Origin: JAVBQJ01 sp031549115 | GTDB taxonomy: Bacteria > Verrucomicrobiota > Lentisphaeria > Victivallales > Victivallaceae | Assembly (NCBI GenBank): GCA_031549115.1 | Contig: JAVBQJ010000118.1 | Coordinates: 1 to 37,733, forward strand | Length of the DNA: 37,733 bases | Direction: 5' to 3' | Shown here: piece after piece, positions 1 through 7,390 of the stretch | Layout of the letters: each line of letters starts with the position of its first letter | How positions within the stretch are numbered: the stretch's first letter is position 1 | Position numbers and translations under genes: made by a program | Notes under the pieces: generated by a model | The model's input: only the letters and a program-made list of their open reading frames with translations | Told to the model about the DNA's origin: nothing | Databases searched by the model: none

Positions 1-31
1 CACCCCACCACTTTCAAAACTTTTTGTGTCA

Positions 32-67
32 CGATTTACGGATTTGCCATGGCAAATCCGTAAATCG
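32..67. repeat. Perfect 36-bp palindrome
   Basis: The left half-arm CGATTTACGGATTTGCCA is followed directly by its exact reverse complement, with the centre between 49 and 50 and no loop. It could be a protein-binding dyad, a cruciform-forming site or a bidirectional terminator core. Nothing else identifies its role. Confidence 0.8.
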
Positions 68-125
68 GAGCTTCAAGGATTGGGCTGTACACCTGACAGC
101 CATCCGGGAATCATTGCTCCCTCTC

Positions 126-151
126 ATTTTTTGCCCAACGAGGCAAAAAAT
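126..151. terminator. Symmetric terminator-like hairpin
   Basis: ATTTTTTGCC (126-135) and GGCAAAAAAT (142-151) flank a 6-nt loop. Only three G/C pairs are present, but a T-run follows on either strand, so it could act weakly in both directions. It lies about 100 bp downstream of the minus-strand oxidoreductase. Confidence 0.35.
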
Positions 152-190
152 TATAACAAAAAGGTTTGAGGGGGATGGGATGAGGGGTTT

Positions 191-244
191 GGGGAGAAGG
201 GAAGGCAGCCCCTTTCCTCAAAAGGGGGGCCTTTCCTTCTCCCC
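191..244 (-). terminator. Long hairpin after the sugar operon
   Basis: GGGGAGAAGG (191-200) pairs with CCTTCTCCCC (235-244). Inside it AAGGC pairs with GCCTT and CCCCTTT with AAAGGGG, giving about 22 bp with small bulges. It begins 7 nt past the stop codon of the last gene of the minus-strand operon, the usual place for a transcription-ending or mRNA-protecting hairpin. No T-run follows at once. Confidence 0.45.
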
Positions 245-250
245 AAGAAC

Positions 251-1300
251 TCAACCTTTGCCTTCACACCTTTTTTTTATTTTTTCGATTGTGCGGACGA
301 CGTCGAAGGCTTGTTCGGCGGTGACCGGGAAGGGGCGGCCTTCGCGGATGCTCCGGTACAAGCGCATGTAGATGTCGTCGATCCGGGCGCCGTTGGCGGG
401 GGCGACCGGAATGGTTTTTTCGATCCAGCGCAGGCCCTCGAGGGTGCCGTAGCCGCCATCCCATGGGGGGGTACCGGCGGAGGCGGTTCCGGAGGGCATA
501 TCCTGCGCGGGGTCGAGATATTTGAGTTTGATTTCGCGTTCGTCTTCGCTCACCAGCGAACCGCGGCTGCCGTAGACGGAATAGACCGGCCCGGGGATGA
601 GGACGCCGCCGGAAATTTCGATATCGATCACGCGGCCATTGGCGCCGCGCAGCAGCACCTTGACATGGTCTTCGGCGTCGCCTTTGGCGGCGATGCGCTT
701 AAGGTCGCTCCAGATGTCGGCGACGGGGGCTCCCATCAATTGCAACGCGTGGTCGACCAGATGCGGGCCCCAGTTGTTGAGCTGGCCGCCGCCGCAGTCG
801 GTCCGGGTCTGCCAATCGTCGCGCAGCTGGAAATTATGGCGGCAGAGCTTGATCTGGTACACTTCGCCGAGCGCGCCGGAATCGATGATTTCGCGGACAT
901 GGTTGAAGCAGGCTTCGAAGCGGCGGTTGTGGCGGAAAAACAACCGCCCCTCGTAACCGGCGAGACGCTCGACTTCGTCACTGGAAAGCGCGATCGGTTT
1001 TTCCAGGAAGACGATCTTCCCGGCCTCGAGTGCGCGCAACGTATACGCGACATGCTCCTGCGAACGGACGGCGATCGCCACCACTTCGACCGTGCCGTCG
1101 GCGAGAAACGCATCGCCGTCGCCATAGGTATGGCTGCCGGGGTAGCGCCGGGCGAACGCCTCCAGGCGCTCCGGGTCCGGATCGCAGGCGGCAACGACCT
1201 GAAAGAATTCCGGCAGCGCGTCGAGTTCGGCGCAATGCATCCCCCAGCCGGCGCGGCCGACACCCCAGATGCCGATTCGTATCGGTGTAATTTCGTTCAT
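251..1300 (-). CDS. Gfo/Idh/MocA-family oxidoreductase
   Basis: This is a 349-residue NAD(P)-dependent sugar or cyclitol dehydrogenase of the Gfo/Idh/MocA family, probably cytoplasmic. The N-terminal Rossmann fold shows G13-V-G-R-A-G. The family EKP motif sits at residues 100-102 (its Lys is catalytic in the family). A GGGQLNNWGPH block around 170-180, with His180, Asp183 and His184, matches the substrate-site region. The start ATG at 1300 was chosen because it overlaps the stop of the upstream isomerase by 4 bp (ATGA), so the two are translationally coupled. A longer upstream extension only reads through the isomerase in another frame. Pairing with a TIM-barrel isomerase is typical of inositol- or keto-sugar catabolism; the exact substrate cannot be read. 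Confidence 0.9.
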   Translation of the reverse strand: MNEITPIRIGIWGVGRAGWGMHCAELDALPEFFQVVAACDPDPERLEAFARRYPGSHTYGDGDAFLADGTVEVVAIAVRSQEHVAYTLRALEAGKIVFLEKPIALSSDEVERLAGYEGRLFFRHNRRFEACFNHVREIIDSGALGEVYQIKLCRHNFQLRDDWQTRTDCGGGQLNNWGPHLVDHALQLMGAPVADIWSDLKRIAAKGDAEDHVKVLLRGANGRVIDIEISGGVLIPGPVYSVYGSRGSLVSEDEREIKLKYLDPAQDMPSGTASAGTPPWDGGYGTLEGLRWIEKTIPVAPANGARIDDIYMRLYRSIREGRPFPVTAEQAFDVVRTIEKIKKRCEGKG

Positions 1301-2058
1301 GGCTGGACCTGCTCCCGTATGAAGTTCATCGACTGACGCAATTCGGCCGCCGGGTCGGTTTCGTGCCGGTCCTGTTCGACGTGAATCCACCCGGAATAAC
1401 CGACTTCCCGGAGCGCGGCGAATACCGCCGCCAGATCGAAGCCGGCATTCCCCGTCCCCAGCGCGCAGAAGTCGAGCCGCTCTTCCCAGCGTTCCAGGCC
1501 GACTTCCGGACGCAGCAATTTGATATCCTTGACATGGATCGCGGCGAGACGCTCCGGATAACGCCGGATGATTTCGGCCGGATCGCCGCCGGCGCCGAAC
1601 AGGTGGCCGACATCGAGCACGAGATCGCACGCGGGGCAACCCGCCAGAAACGCTTCGACCTCATCCTGATTCTGGATGCGCTGGCCGAGATGATTGTGCA
1701 GCGCGGAGCGCAGCCCCCACTCCCGGGCGATCCGGCCGAATTCATTGGCGCGCCTTTGCCACACCTCCATGGCGACATCGCGGGAACAGTCGCCGTTGGT
1801 CAACCATACATAATCCTTGCCCAGCGCCGCCGTCCATTCCAACCCGGCGGCAACCGATGGCCCGCGGCAGGTGGCGAAATCCATCCCGCAGCGCCGGTAG
1901 CACGCGGCTTTGTGCAGCGCATCCGCCTCCGAAACCGCCTCCAGCCGCTCGGTGCCCTGGTAGCCCAGCGCCCGCAACATCTGCAGCCGGTCGGCGATAT
2001 CGTACAGGCCGCCGTCCCAGACATTCAAACCATAATCCGCAACGCCGATTCTGATCAT
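1297..2058 (-). CDS. Sugar phosphate isomerase/epimerase, TIM-barrel (AP-endonuclease-2 fold)
   Basis: This 253-residue protein belongs to the xylose-isomerase-like TIM-barrel superfamily (IolE, IolI, tagatose 3-epimerase and relatives). Visible family features are H121-N-H, LDVGH with Asp149 and His152, IHVKD with His175 and Asp178, and HVEQD with Glu228, the likely divalent-metal ligands. ATG at 2058 is preferred over GTG at 2070. The GTG would abut a GGGAGAG sequence with no spacing, whereas GAGAAG lies 4 nt before the ATG. It is the first gene of a two-gene transcript driven by the promoter at 2097-2162 and overlaps the oxidoreductase by 4 bp. Sugar epimerisation or inosose dehydration are the likely chemistries; substrate unknown. 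Confidence 0.85.
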   Translation of the reverse strand: MIRIGVADYGLNVWDGGLYDIADRLQMLRALGYQGTERLEAVSEADALHKAACYRRCGMDFATCRGPSVAAGLEWTAALGKDYVWLTNGDCSRDVAMEVWQRRANEFGRIAREWGLRSALHNHLGQRIQNQDEVEAFLAGCPACDLVLDVGHLFGAGGDPAEIIRRYPERLAAIHVKDIKLLRPEVGLERWEERLDFCALGTGNAGFDLAAVFAALREVGYSGWIHVEQDRHETDPAAELRQSMNFIREQVQP

Positions 2059-2096
2059 GAGTCTTCTCACTCTCCCTTATTGGTTTCCCGTTGAAT

Positions 2097-2162
2097 AGTA
2101 TAACGCATACTGCCGTTCTGCGCCATAGATGAAATCAGCAAAAATATGGACGAAACGATCAC
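2097..2162 (-). promoter_or_regulatory. Promoter with AraC-type upstream box, copy A
   Basis: On the minus strand a -10 TATACT (2097-2102) lies 20 bp from a 40-bp box (2123-2162) that matches the box before the AGE epimerase at 37 of 40 positions. The box carries two direct half-sites, GTTTCGTCCAT and ATTTCATCTAT, 21 bp apart. There is no good -35, which fits an activator-dependent promoter. The predicted start lies about 32 nt before the isomerase ATG. The AraC-family assignment is inferred from half-site geometry. Confidence 0.6.
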
Positions 2163-2173
2163 GCCGCCCGGAC

Positions 2174-2833
2174 TCACCGGCATCGGAACGCGTCGAGGAT
2201 GGAGGATCCCGGAGCCCCGCCCGGATGGAAGCGGGCAAAGGCTTCCGCGTACTCGACCCGGCATTTGGCGCCGCGGAAGCGGGCATTCAAGGTTTTGTCC
2301 GCGACGAGCACGTCATCCGCATTCTGGCTGACATGACAGCGGATGGCGGCGATTTTCCGGTCGAAAACACCGGTGACATCGACGAAGTGTTCGGGCACGA
2401 AGCTTCTGGATTGGTACGTTTCCTCGCCGAACAGGATCTCCGGCTGGATACCGGCCATGAGGATGGCGCGGAACGCCAGCGCCGTGCAGACGACATGATC
2501 GGTATGAATGTCCACCGGCCAATGGGTGAAAAGCGCTTTCGGCTTCAGGCGGCGCAGCAGCGCCGCGGTCTCGCGACAACGCACCTGCCCGGCGCAGAGT
2601 TCGCCGTCGATTTCGCCCAGAAAATGGGGCGTGGCGCCCAGCAGCCGCGCGGCGTTTTCCGCCTCCAGCCGGCGAATCGCGGCGGCCTCGTCGAAGCCGA
2701 GCCCGGCGATGCCCCGCTCGCCCATGGTGGCGTTCAGGATATGGACATCGTAAATTCCCCGCATCCGCAACGCCAGTCCGGCGGCACTCAGCTCATCGTC
2801 CGGGTGCGCACCCATGATGACTACGCATTCCAT
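2174..2833 (-). CDS. PIG-L/LmbE-family deacetylase
   Basis: This is a 219-residue zinc-dependent N-deacetylase of the PIG-L family, which removes acyl groups from N-acetylglucosamine-type substrates. The signature AHPDDE lies at residues 9-14 (His10, Asp13 as zinc ligands). The second motif, WPVDIHTDH, supplies His113. ATG at 2833 is used because GGAGGGGGTGAG precedes it and it lies only 4 nt after the stop of the enolase-superfamily gene. The alternative ATG at 2857 lies inside that gene. No signal peptide is visible, so the substrate would be a cytoplasmic amino-sugar, consistent with the sialidase and epimerase in the locus. Confidence 0.85.
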   Translation of the reverse strand: MECVVIMGAHPDDELSAAGLALRMRGIYDVHILNATMGERGIAGLGFDEAAAIRRLEAENAARLLGATPHFLGEIDGELCAGQVRCRETAALLRRLKPKALFTHWPVDIHTDHVVCTALAFRAILMAGIQPEILFGEETYQSRSFVPEHFVDVTGVFDRKIAAIRCHVSQNADDVLVADKTLNARFRGAKCRVEYAEAFARFHPGGAPGSSILDAFRCR

Positions 2834-2837
2834 CGCC

Positions 2838-3929
2838 TCACCCCCTCCAGGTTGCATGCGACGCGATGAACGGCTTCATCGCCTCATAGTCGAAAATCGC
2901 CCCCGAACCGTGGAGCGCCGAATCGAAGTACATGACGCCGTCTTTGACGGCGTTTCCGGTCAACGCCGACCCCACCGGCATGCCGTGATCGAGGAATCCC
3001 CCGAGTTCGCCGCACGGTTGTCCCGGCAGCAGCGCGGCACTGAGCTGCCAGTAGACGGCGCTGCCGATGCCGGTGTAGCCGGTGCCGCCGATGAAAACCG
3101 GAATGCCGAATTCCCCGGCCATGCCGATGTGCTTCCGGACCAGCGTCAGGCTTCCGGGCTGATCCGGATGAATGTTGACGGCGTCGGCGGCGCCGCAGCG
3201 GAGCGCCTGTTCCAGGATGCCGGTCTCCCGTGCCAGCTCATCCACCATGATCTTGGCCCGCCCTCCCCGGCAACGGCGCCGGAGTTCGGCGTATTCCTCC
3301 GCGCCTCCGGCCATCGGGTCCTCAAACAGATCCAGCCCGGCGTCGCCGAATACGCCGACCGCCCGGACCGCATCGGTCAATCCGGTGTAGCCGCCATTGG
3401 CGTCGGCCTGAAGCATCACCAGATCGGGGGCGCTTTCGCGAATGGCCTGAATGCGTCCGAAGTCTTCGTCGAACGCGCCGGAAAGTTTGGTTTTCAGGTA
3501 ACGGAAGCCGCGTTGCCGCCAAGCTCGCGCCTGCTCCCCGGCCTCCTTCGGCGAAGCGGGGAATATGCATGGCATCAGGGAAAGTTCCCGCACCGATTCC
3601 GCGCCCAGCAGCGCCGCCAGCGATTGCCGGGAAGCACGGGCGACGAGATCGTGAAGCGCCATCGATACACTCTCATACGCGATGCGTTCCAACGGCTCCG
3701 AAAAAGTTTCCGGCAAAAGCCGGTCCAGCAATCCGGCGTCCGCATCGATCAGACGGCTCAAATATCCGGGAAAACCGGCGGGCACCGGCACCATCGCCTC
3801 GCCCAACCCCTCGTATGCTCCGGCGCGGAGCCGAACGATCAGAAAGTCGAACGCCGTCAGGGTTCCGTAACTGAAAAGAACCTTGACCGGCATCCGGCCG
3901 GCATACAATGTGACACTGTCGATTTGCAT
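2838..3929 (-). CDS. Enolase-superfamily enzyme, mandelate racemase/muconate cycloisomerase group
   Basis: This 363-residue protein has a capping domain followed by an enolase-type barrel. The KxK motif of strand 2 is K146-T-K148. Metal ligands read D176 (QADANGG), E203 (LFEDP) and D230 (VDEL). Where muconate cycloisomerases and dipeptide epimerases carry a second catalytic lysine at the end of strand 6, this protein reads NIHPDQPG with Gln257 at the aligned place. A GTGYTGIGSA loop follows. Family chemistry is abstraction of the alpha-proton of a carboxylate: racemisation, dehydration or cycloisomerisation. The altered strand 6 argues against a standard dipeptide epimerase; an acid-sugar dehydratase is possible. 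It is coupled to the PIG-L gene and lies 41 bp past repeat R1. Confidence 0.85.
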   Translation of the reverse strand: MQIDSVTLYAGRMPVKVLFSYGTLTAFDFLIVRLRAGAYEGLGEAMVPVPAGFPGYLSRLIDADAGLLDRLLPETFSEPLERIAYESVSMALHDLVARASRQSLAALLGAESVRELSLMPCIFPASPKEAGEQARAWRQRGFRYLKTKLSGAFDEDFGRIQAIRESAPDLVMLQADANGGYTGLTDAVRAVGVFGDAGLDLFEDPMAGGAEEYAELRRRCRGGRAKIMVDELARETGILEQALRCGAADAVNIHPDQPGSLTLVRKHIGMAGEFGIPVFIGGTGYTGIGSAVYWQLSAALLPGQPCGELGGFLDHGMPVGSALTGNAVKDGVMYFDSALHGSGAIFDYEAMKPFIASHATWRG

Positions 3930-3970
3930 ATCCTGCGTTTCCTTGCGTATGATTCAACCGCCGGTGCGGT

Positions 3971-4189
3971 GCCTCGTCCGCTCCATGTGGAGATCGGATT
4001 GTCGCTCACGCTTCCAATCCGATCTCCACCGTCGCTTCCTCGGGCGGCTTCCGCTCGCCAGTTGGCTCGCTTACTGTACGGTTCGCCCCTTTCGAGGCGG
4101 CTATGCCGCCTGGGGCGACCAGCAGGATCCGCCTGCTGGACCGGCGTCTCCGTCTGACGGAGGGCAGACCGCCGCTTCGCGGCTCTATT
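3971..4189 (-). repeat. Structured intergenic repeat, copy R1
   Basis: Read on the minus strand the element starts with AATAGAGCCGCGAAGCGGC 20 nt after the nitrilase stop and ends with GCGGACGAGGC. It holds a CTCCGT/ACGGAG-type hairpin and a CCAGCAGG/CCTGCTGG hairpin (4119-4139). It also has a nested CGCCCC-AGGCGGC/GCCGCCT-GGGGCG structure (4084-4117) and a perfect 15-bp stem (3987-4001 with 4015-4029). The related copies are R2, R3 and R4. It fills the gene-free stretch between the nitrilase and enolase-superfamily genes and would be co-transcribed. Confidence 0.85.
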
Positions 4190-4209
4190 TGATTTTTTTC
4201 TTTTTTTCT

Positions 4210-5076
4210 TCAATACTCGGCGAGGTAGTCTTTTTCGGGGGGGATGTCGAATTCGCGCAGCATGTCGTTGACGCTCGTATTCGGCGCCCGGCACGAGATC
4301 AATGCCGCGCTCTCCAGGTCGATCGTCTCGATTTCCACATCCCCGCCATAACGGAGCTTCAACTCCGGAAAAAGCTCCATTTTGTCCGTCGTCACCACCT
4401 CGAAATCCATGTCGATCACGCTCTGCCAGACCTCCCCATGACACCACGGTTCCACCCGCGTCTGCCCCAGCGGCGTCACCAGCGCGGAATACGGCGCCGA
4501 AACGGCGGAGAGGAAATACACCCGGAACAGCCGCGCCCACGCCCGCATCAGCGCCAACCCCTGAAACATGGTCGGAAAAACGATCAACCGGGCGCCGAGC
4601 TCGACATTGCGTTCGATGACCTGCCGGAAATTGATGTCGAAACAGACGGCACAGCCGATTTTACCCCACGGCGTATCGAAAATCTCGAACTTCTCCGGTC
4701 CCGGCCGAATCCCCCGCTCCAATTCCAGCTGCGTCGGATGGCATTTGCGGTAAATCCCCTGCAACGCGCCGTCGGCGTCGAACCACAGCATGGCGTTGTA
4801 ACAGTGCCGCTTTTCCCGGAGCAGCAGCGGCGCCAGCAGCGCGATCCGGTATTTCTCCGCCATGGCGGCATAGAATTCCACCGTCGCGCCGTTTTCCGGC
4901 TCGGCCGAATCCGCCGCATTGAAATCCGACCAGAAGCAGGCTTCGGGCAGACAGACCAGCTGCCCCTCCATGGCGGCGGCCTCGGCCAATTGCCGTTCCA
5001 GGCGCCGGAACGCCGCCTCCCGGCCGCCGGTCGATGTCGCCGCGACGGAAACGATATGCAATTGTTTGCGGTTCAT
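4210..5076 (-). CDS. Nitrilase-superfamily carbon-nitrogen hydrolase
   Basis: This 288-residue amidase/nitrilase-superfamily enzyme cleaves non-peptide C-N bonds. The Glu-Lys-Cys triad is visible: Glu45 in CLPEACF, Lys111 in YRKCHPT, and Cys145 in GCAVCFDINF. ATG at 5076 was chosen because AAGGAAAGGAA lies 4 nt before it, and it follows the DUF4838 gene by 13 nt. The longer reading would start inside that gene. No signal peptide is seen, so it acts in the cytoplasm. In this locus it could hydrolyse an amide or carbamoyl group on an imported sugar breakdown product; that is inference from context. Confidence 0.88.
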   Translation of the reverse strand: MNRKQLHIVSVAATSTGGREAAFRRLERQLAEAAAMEGQLVCLPEACFWSDFNAADSAEPENGATVEFYAAMAEKYRIALLAPLLLREKRHCYNAMLWFDADGALQGIYRKCHPTQLELERGIRPGPEKFEIFDTPWGKIGCAVCFDINFRQVIERNVELGARLIVFPTMFQGLALMRAWARLFRVYFLSAVSAPYSALVTPLGQTRVEPWCHGEVWQSVIDMDFEVVTTDKMELFPELKLRYGGDVEIETIDLESAALISCRAPNTSVNDMLREFDIPPEKDYLAEY

Positions 5077-5089
5077 AACGTTCCTTTCC

Positions 5090-7378
5090 TTATTGCGGCT
5101 GTGCTTCGAGTTCAAAAAGTTCGATATCGTCGAAGAGCACCGTCTCATGTATGTCGTGCCGGAACGTCCCGGCGTGAATGCGGGCTTTGGTCACCCCCGG
5201 AGGCGGAACGATCAGCCCCTCGATAAGCGCCCAGCCGTCGGCATCCGGCGTCCCCGGCTCCAGCCGGTGGTTGGTGTGGCCGTCCCAGACCAGTTCGAGG
5301 TAGCATTCGGACAGATTGCCCGTGACCTTGGCGCGTCCGCGCAAAAGATACGCCCGCTCGGGATCGATCTCGACCGCCTGGATGTAGCAGAAGCGGTAGA
5401 CATTGGTTGCCCCGGCGGCGGTCGTGCCGTGATAGCCGAGCCCCGGCGCCGGTGCGCAGGAGGTGAAGCCGCCGGGATTCAGATACCACAGACTCCACCC
5501 CTGGAAACCGCTCTTTTCCCAATCGGGCTTGCCTTGGTCGAAAATACCGTCCGACGGAATTTCGAAGCCGGAATTCACCACCAGATTTTTCCGTCCCGCC
5601 GGATCGGCAAGCGCCCGCATGTAATCGTCGATGAAGCGGCGCCCGACATTCAGGTAATGGCAGTTCCGGAACGCTTCCGCCACCCGCTCCAGCCATATTG
5701 CGGCATTGGGATCGATTTCATGCGTCTGCGCCCGGTCGAGCGCCGCTGCGCATTTCTCATAAAGCCCCAGCCGCAGAATGGCTTCGTAGGTCGGATAAGC
5801 CGAAGTGTGATATTGGGCCGTGATCGGGGCGGCGTTCCAGGCTTTTTCGACCAGGGCGAAGTATTCTTCGAGATCCCCGGCGGCGGCGCCGAAGACCCGC
5901 GTCAGGAATTCCCGCCGCAACTCCCGGACATCGGCGTACGGATCCCACCGGAGCTGCGAAATGACCCAATTGTAGATGCCGTTGTTGTCCCAGCTGCCGG
6001 CGGAAACGGTCGGCCTGGAATCTGTGACGGGGCCGTCCATATAGATTTCGGCGTGCGCCCGGCGGACCCCGTGTTCGTACGCGTAACGCATTTCGATGGC
6101 GGCGGGCAGATCGACCGCCCGCGGAAAAGCGTGGGAGAGGCCATAGTAATCGTAAAGCTGGATCGGCCGTTTCTTCGCCAGCCAGTCGCGGAAGTTATCC
6201 CATTCGATCCGATTCTCCGGAGAATTTATCGGGAAGCGGTTGTTTTTGTAGATCGGGCAGAACAGGATATCAATGTTGTCCTCAAGCTCGACGGCGGGCG
6301 CGTATTCGGTGAAGAAGTAGGCGAAGCAGAGGAGCCGTTTATCCGGGTATTTTTCGCGGACGGCCGCGGCGACCCGGTTGAAGAACAGCGCGCAGCGGGT
6401 GGAGTGAAAATCCGGCGCCTCCGAAGTCAGCTTCTCTCCGGAAGGCAAGGTGATCGGCGCCAGGCATTCGGGGCAATAGCAGAGGTTGTTGTTGTCCTCG
6501 ATGCCGAGCATGTAGACCGCCTCGGCGGGGTGTGCGACAATGTCCGCTTCGAGGTTTTCGATGAAAGTGCGGGTCATCTCCGGATTGGAAAAGCACAACT
6601 GGGCAAAGTCGGGCTCCACTGACGGCTGCAATCGGCGCCCGAAGGTATAGGGGAAGAATTCGGGGTGCGATTCGTAATACTTCGCCTCCGTGATGTAGCG
6701 TCCGACCAGATTGTGCCCGAACGGAAATGGCGGAGGAAGCAGCGACCACTTGTCCAGATATTCCCGGTCCAGCACGGTGAAATACGGATACCAGTTGCTG
6801 CCGTTGCGGCACGCCCAGGCCAGCGCCTGTTCGGCATTGGGGCGGGCATCGTCGGAAAACTGCCAGCCGCGCAGCGTGTATTTGGGTAAATCGATGTAAT
6901 CCAACCGTTCGAACACCAGCATCGGCTGCCGCGAAAAGAATGTCCCGATCGCTTCGTCGGGCCGCGCCCAGATGATATCGGTGTTGTTATAGAGCCAGCG
7001 GTAGACCCCCCGCAGCACCCCGCCGGGCGTGGCGGCGAACAGCCGGACGGTATTCCCGTCGCGCCGCACCGCGTAACCGTCCGTAGCTTGCAACGCCGCC
7101 GTGTCCTCCGGGTAAAGCTTCCGCGTTTCGTCGTCGCAGGACAGGACGATCTGAAGCTTGCCGGGGTCGACCGCGTTCACGACGGGAAGCTCCGCGCCGG
7201 ATATCGCGCGAATCCACAGCTGCAATTCCGCGGCGGCGGTTTCAAGTCCGTGGCCGTCGCGAATGACGATTTCGGCCTGCGCTTGACCGTCTTTGGCGAC
7301 CGTGACCTGCGCCTGAAGTCGGGCTGTCACCGCAAGCAGCAGAAAAAGGAAAACGATCCGTGGTACTTTCATATTCAT
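5090..7378 (-). CDS. Exported DUF4838 glycan-active protein with C-terminal carbohydrate-binding domain
   Basis: This 762-residue protein has a signal peptide (about 1-23, ending LQA). An N-terminal region of about 25-150 resembles the alpha-glucuronidase N-terminal fold (AAAELQLWI, GGVLRGVYRWL). The large DUF4838 region contains MLGIEDNNNLCYCPECL near 290 and many aromatic residues. A C-terminal beta-rich module from about residue 598 (NLVVNSGFE...DDIELFEL) has the pattern of CBM-like carbohydrate-binding domains. DUF4838 proteins are frequent in Lentisphaerae, Planctomycetes and Bacteroidetes glycan loci and are presumed glycoside hydrolases, without assigned specificity that I know of. It lies 12 nt after the sialidase gene. 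The start could also be Met3. Confidence 0.85.
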   Translation of the reverse strand: MNMKVPRIVFLFLLLAVTARLQAQVTVAKDGQAQAEIVIRDGHGLETAAAELQLWIRAISGAELPVVNAVDPGKLQIVLSCDDETRKLYPEDTAALQATDGYAVRRDGNTVRLFAATPGGVLRGVYRWLYNNTDIIWARPDEAIGTFFSRQPMLVFERLDYIDLPKYTLRGWQFSDDARPNAEQALAWACRNGSNWYPYFTVLDREYLDKWSLLPPPFPFGHNLVGRYITEAKYYESHPEFFPYTFGRRLQPSVEPDFAQLCFSNPEMTRTFIENLEADIVAHPAEAVYMLGIEDNNNLCYCPECLAPITLPSGEKLTSEAPDFHSTRCALFFNRVAAAVREKYPDKRLLCFAYFFTEYAPAVELEDNIDILFCPIYKNNRFPINSPENRIEWDNFRDWLAKKRPIQLYDYYGLSHAFPRAVDLPAAIEMRYAYEHGVRRAHAEIYMDGPVTDSRPTVSAGSWDNNGIYNWVISQLRWDPYADVRELRREFLTRVFGAAAGDLEEYFALVEKAWNAAPITAQYHTSAYPTYEAILRLGLYEKCAAALDRAQTHEIDPNAAIWLERVAEAFRNCHYLNVGRRFIDDYMRALADPAGRKNLVVNSGFEIPSDGIFDQGKPDWEKSGFQGWSLWYLNPGGFTSCAPAPGLGYHGTTAAGATNVYRFCYIQAVEIDPERAYLLRGRAKVTGNLSECYLELVWDGHTNHRLEPGTPDADGWALIEGLIVPPPGVTKARIHAGTFRHDIHETVLFDDIELFELEAQPQ

Positions 7379-7390
7379 ATCATCTTTCTT

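Larger units (their letters stand above)
1..250. other. Gene-free left edge packed with inverted repeats
   Basis: No gene is supported here. The stretch lies downstream of the oxidoreductase that ends at 251 and holds at least four inverted repeats. They are a perfect loopless 36-bp palindrome at 32-67, a GGCTGT/ACAGCC stem at 83-101 nested within GGAGC (67-71)/GCTCC (116-120), a 10-bp A/T-tailed stem at 126-151, and a long G/C-rich hairpin at 191-244. The last could end transcription of the sugar operon. Its minus-strand T-rich tail only appears near 150-170, so a classical terminator is not certain. Confidence 0.6.
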
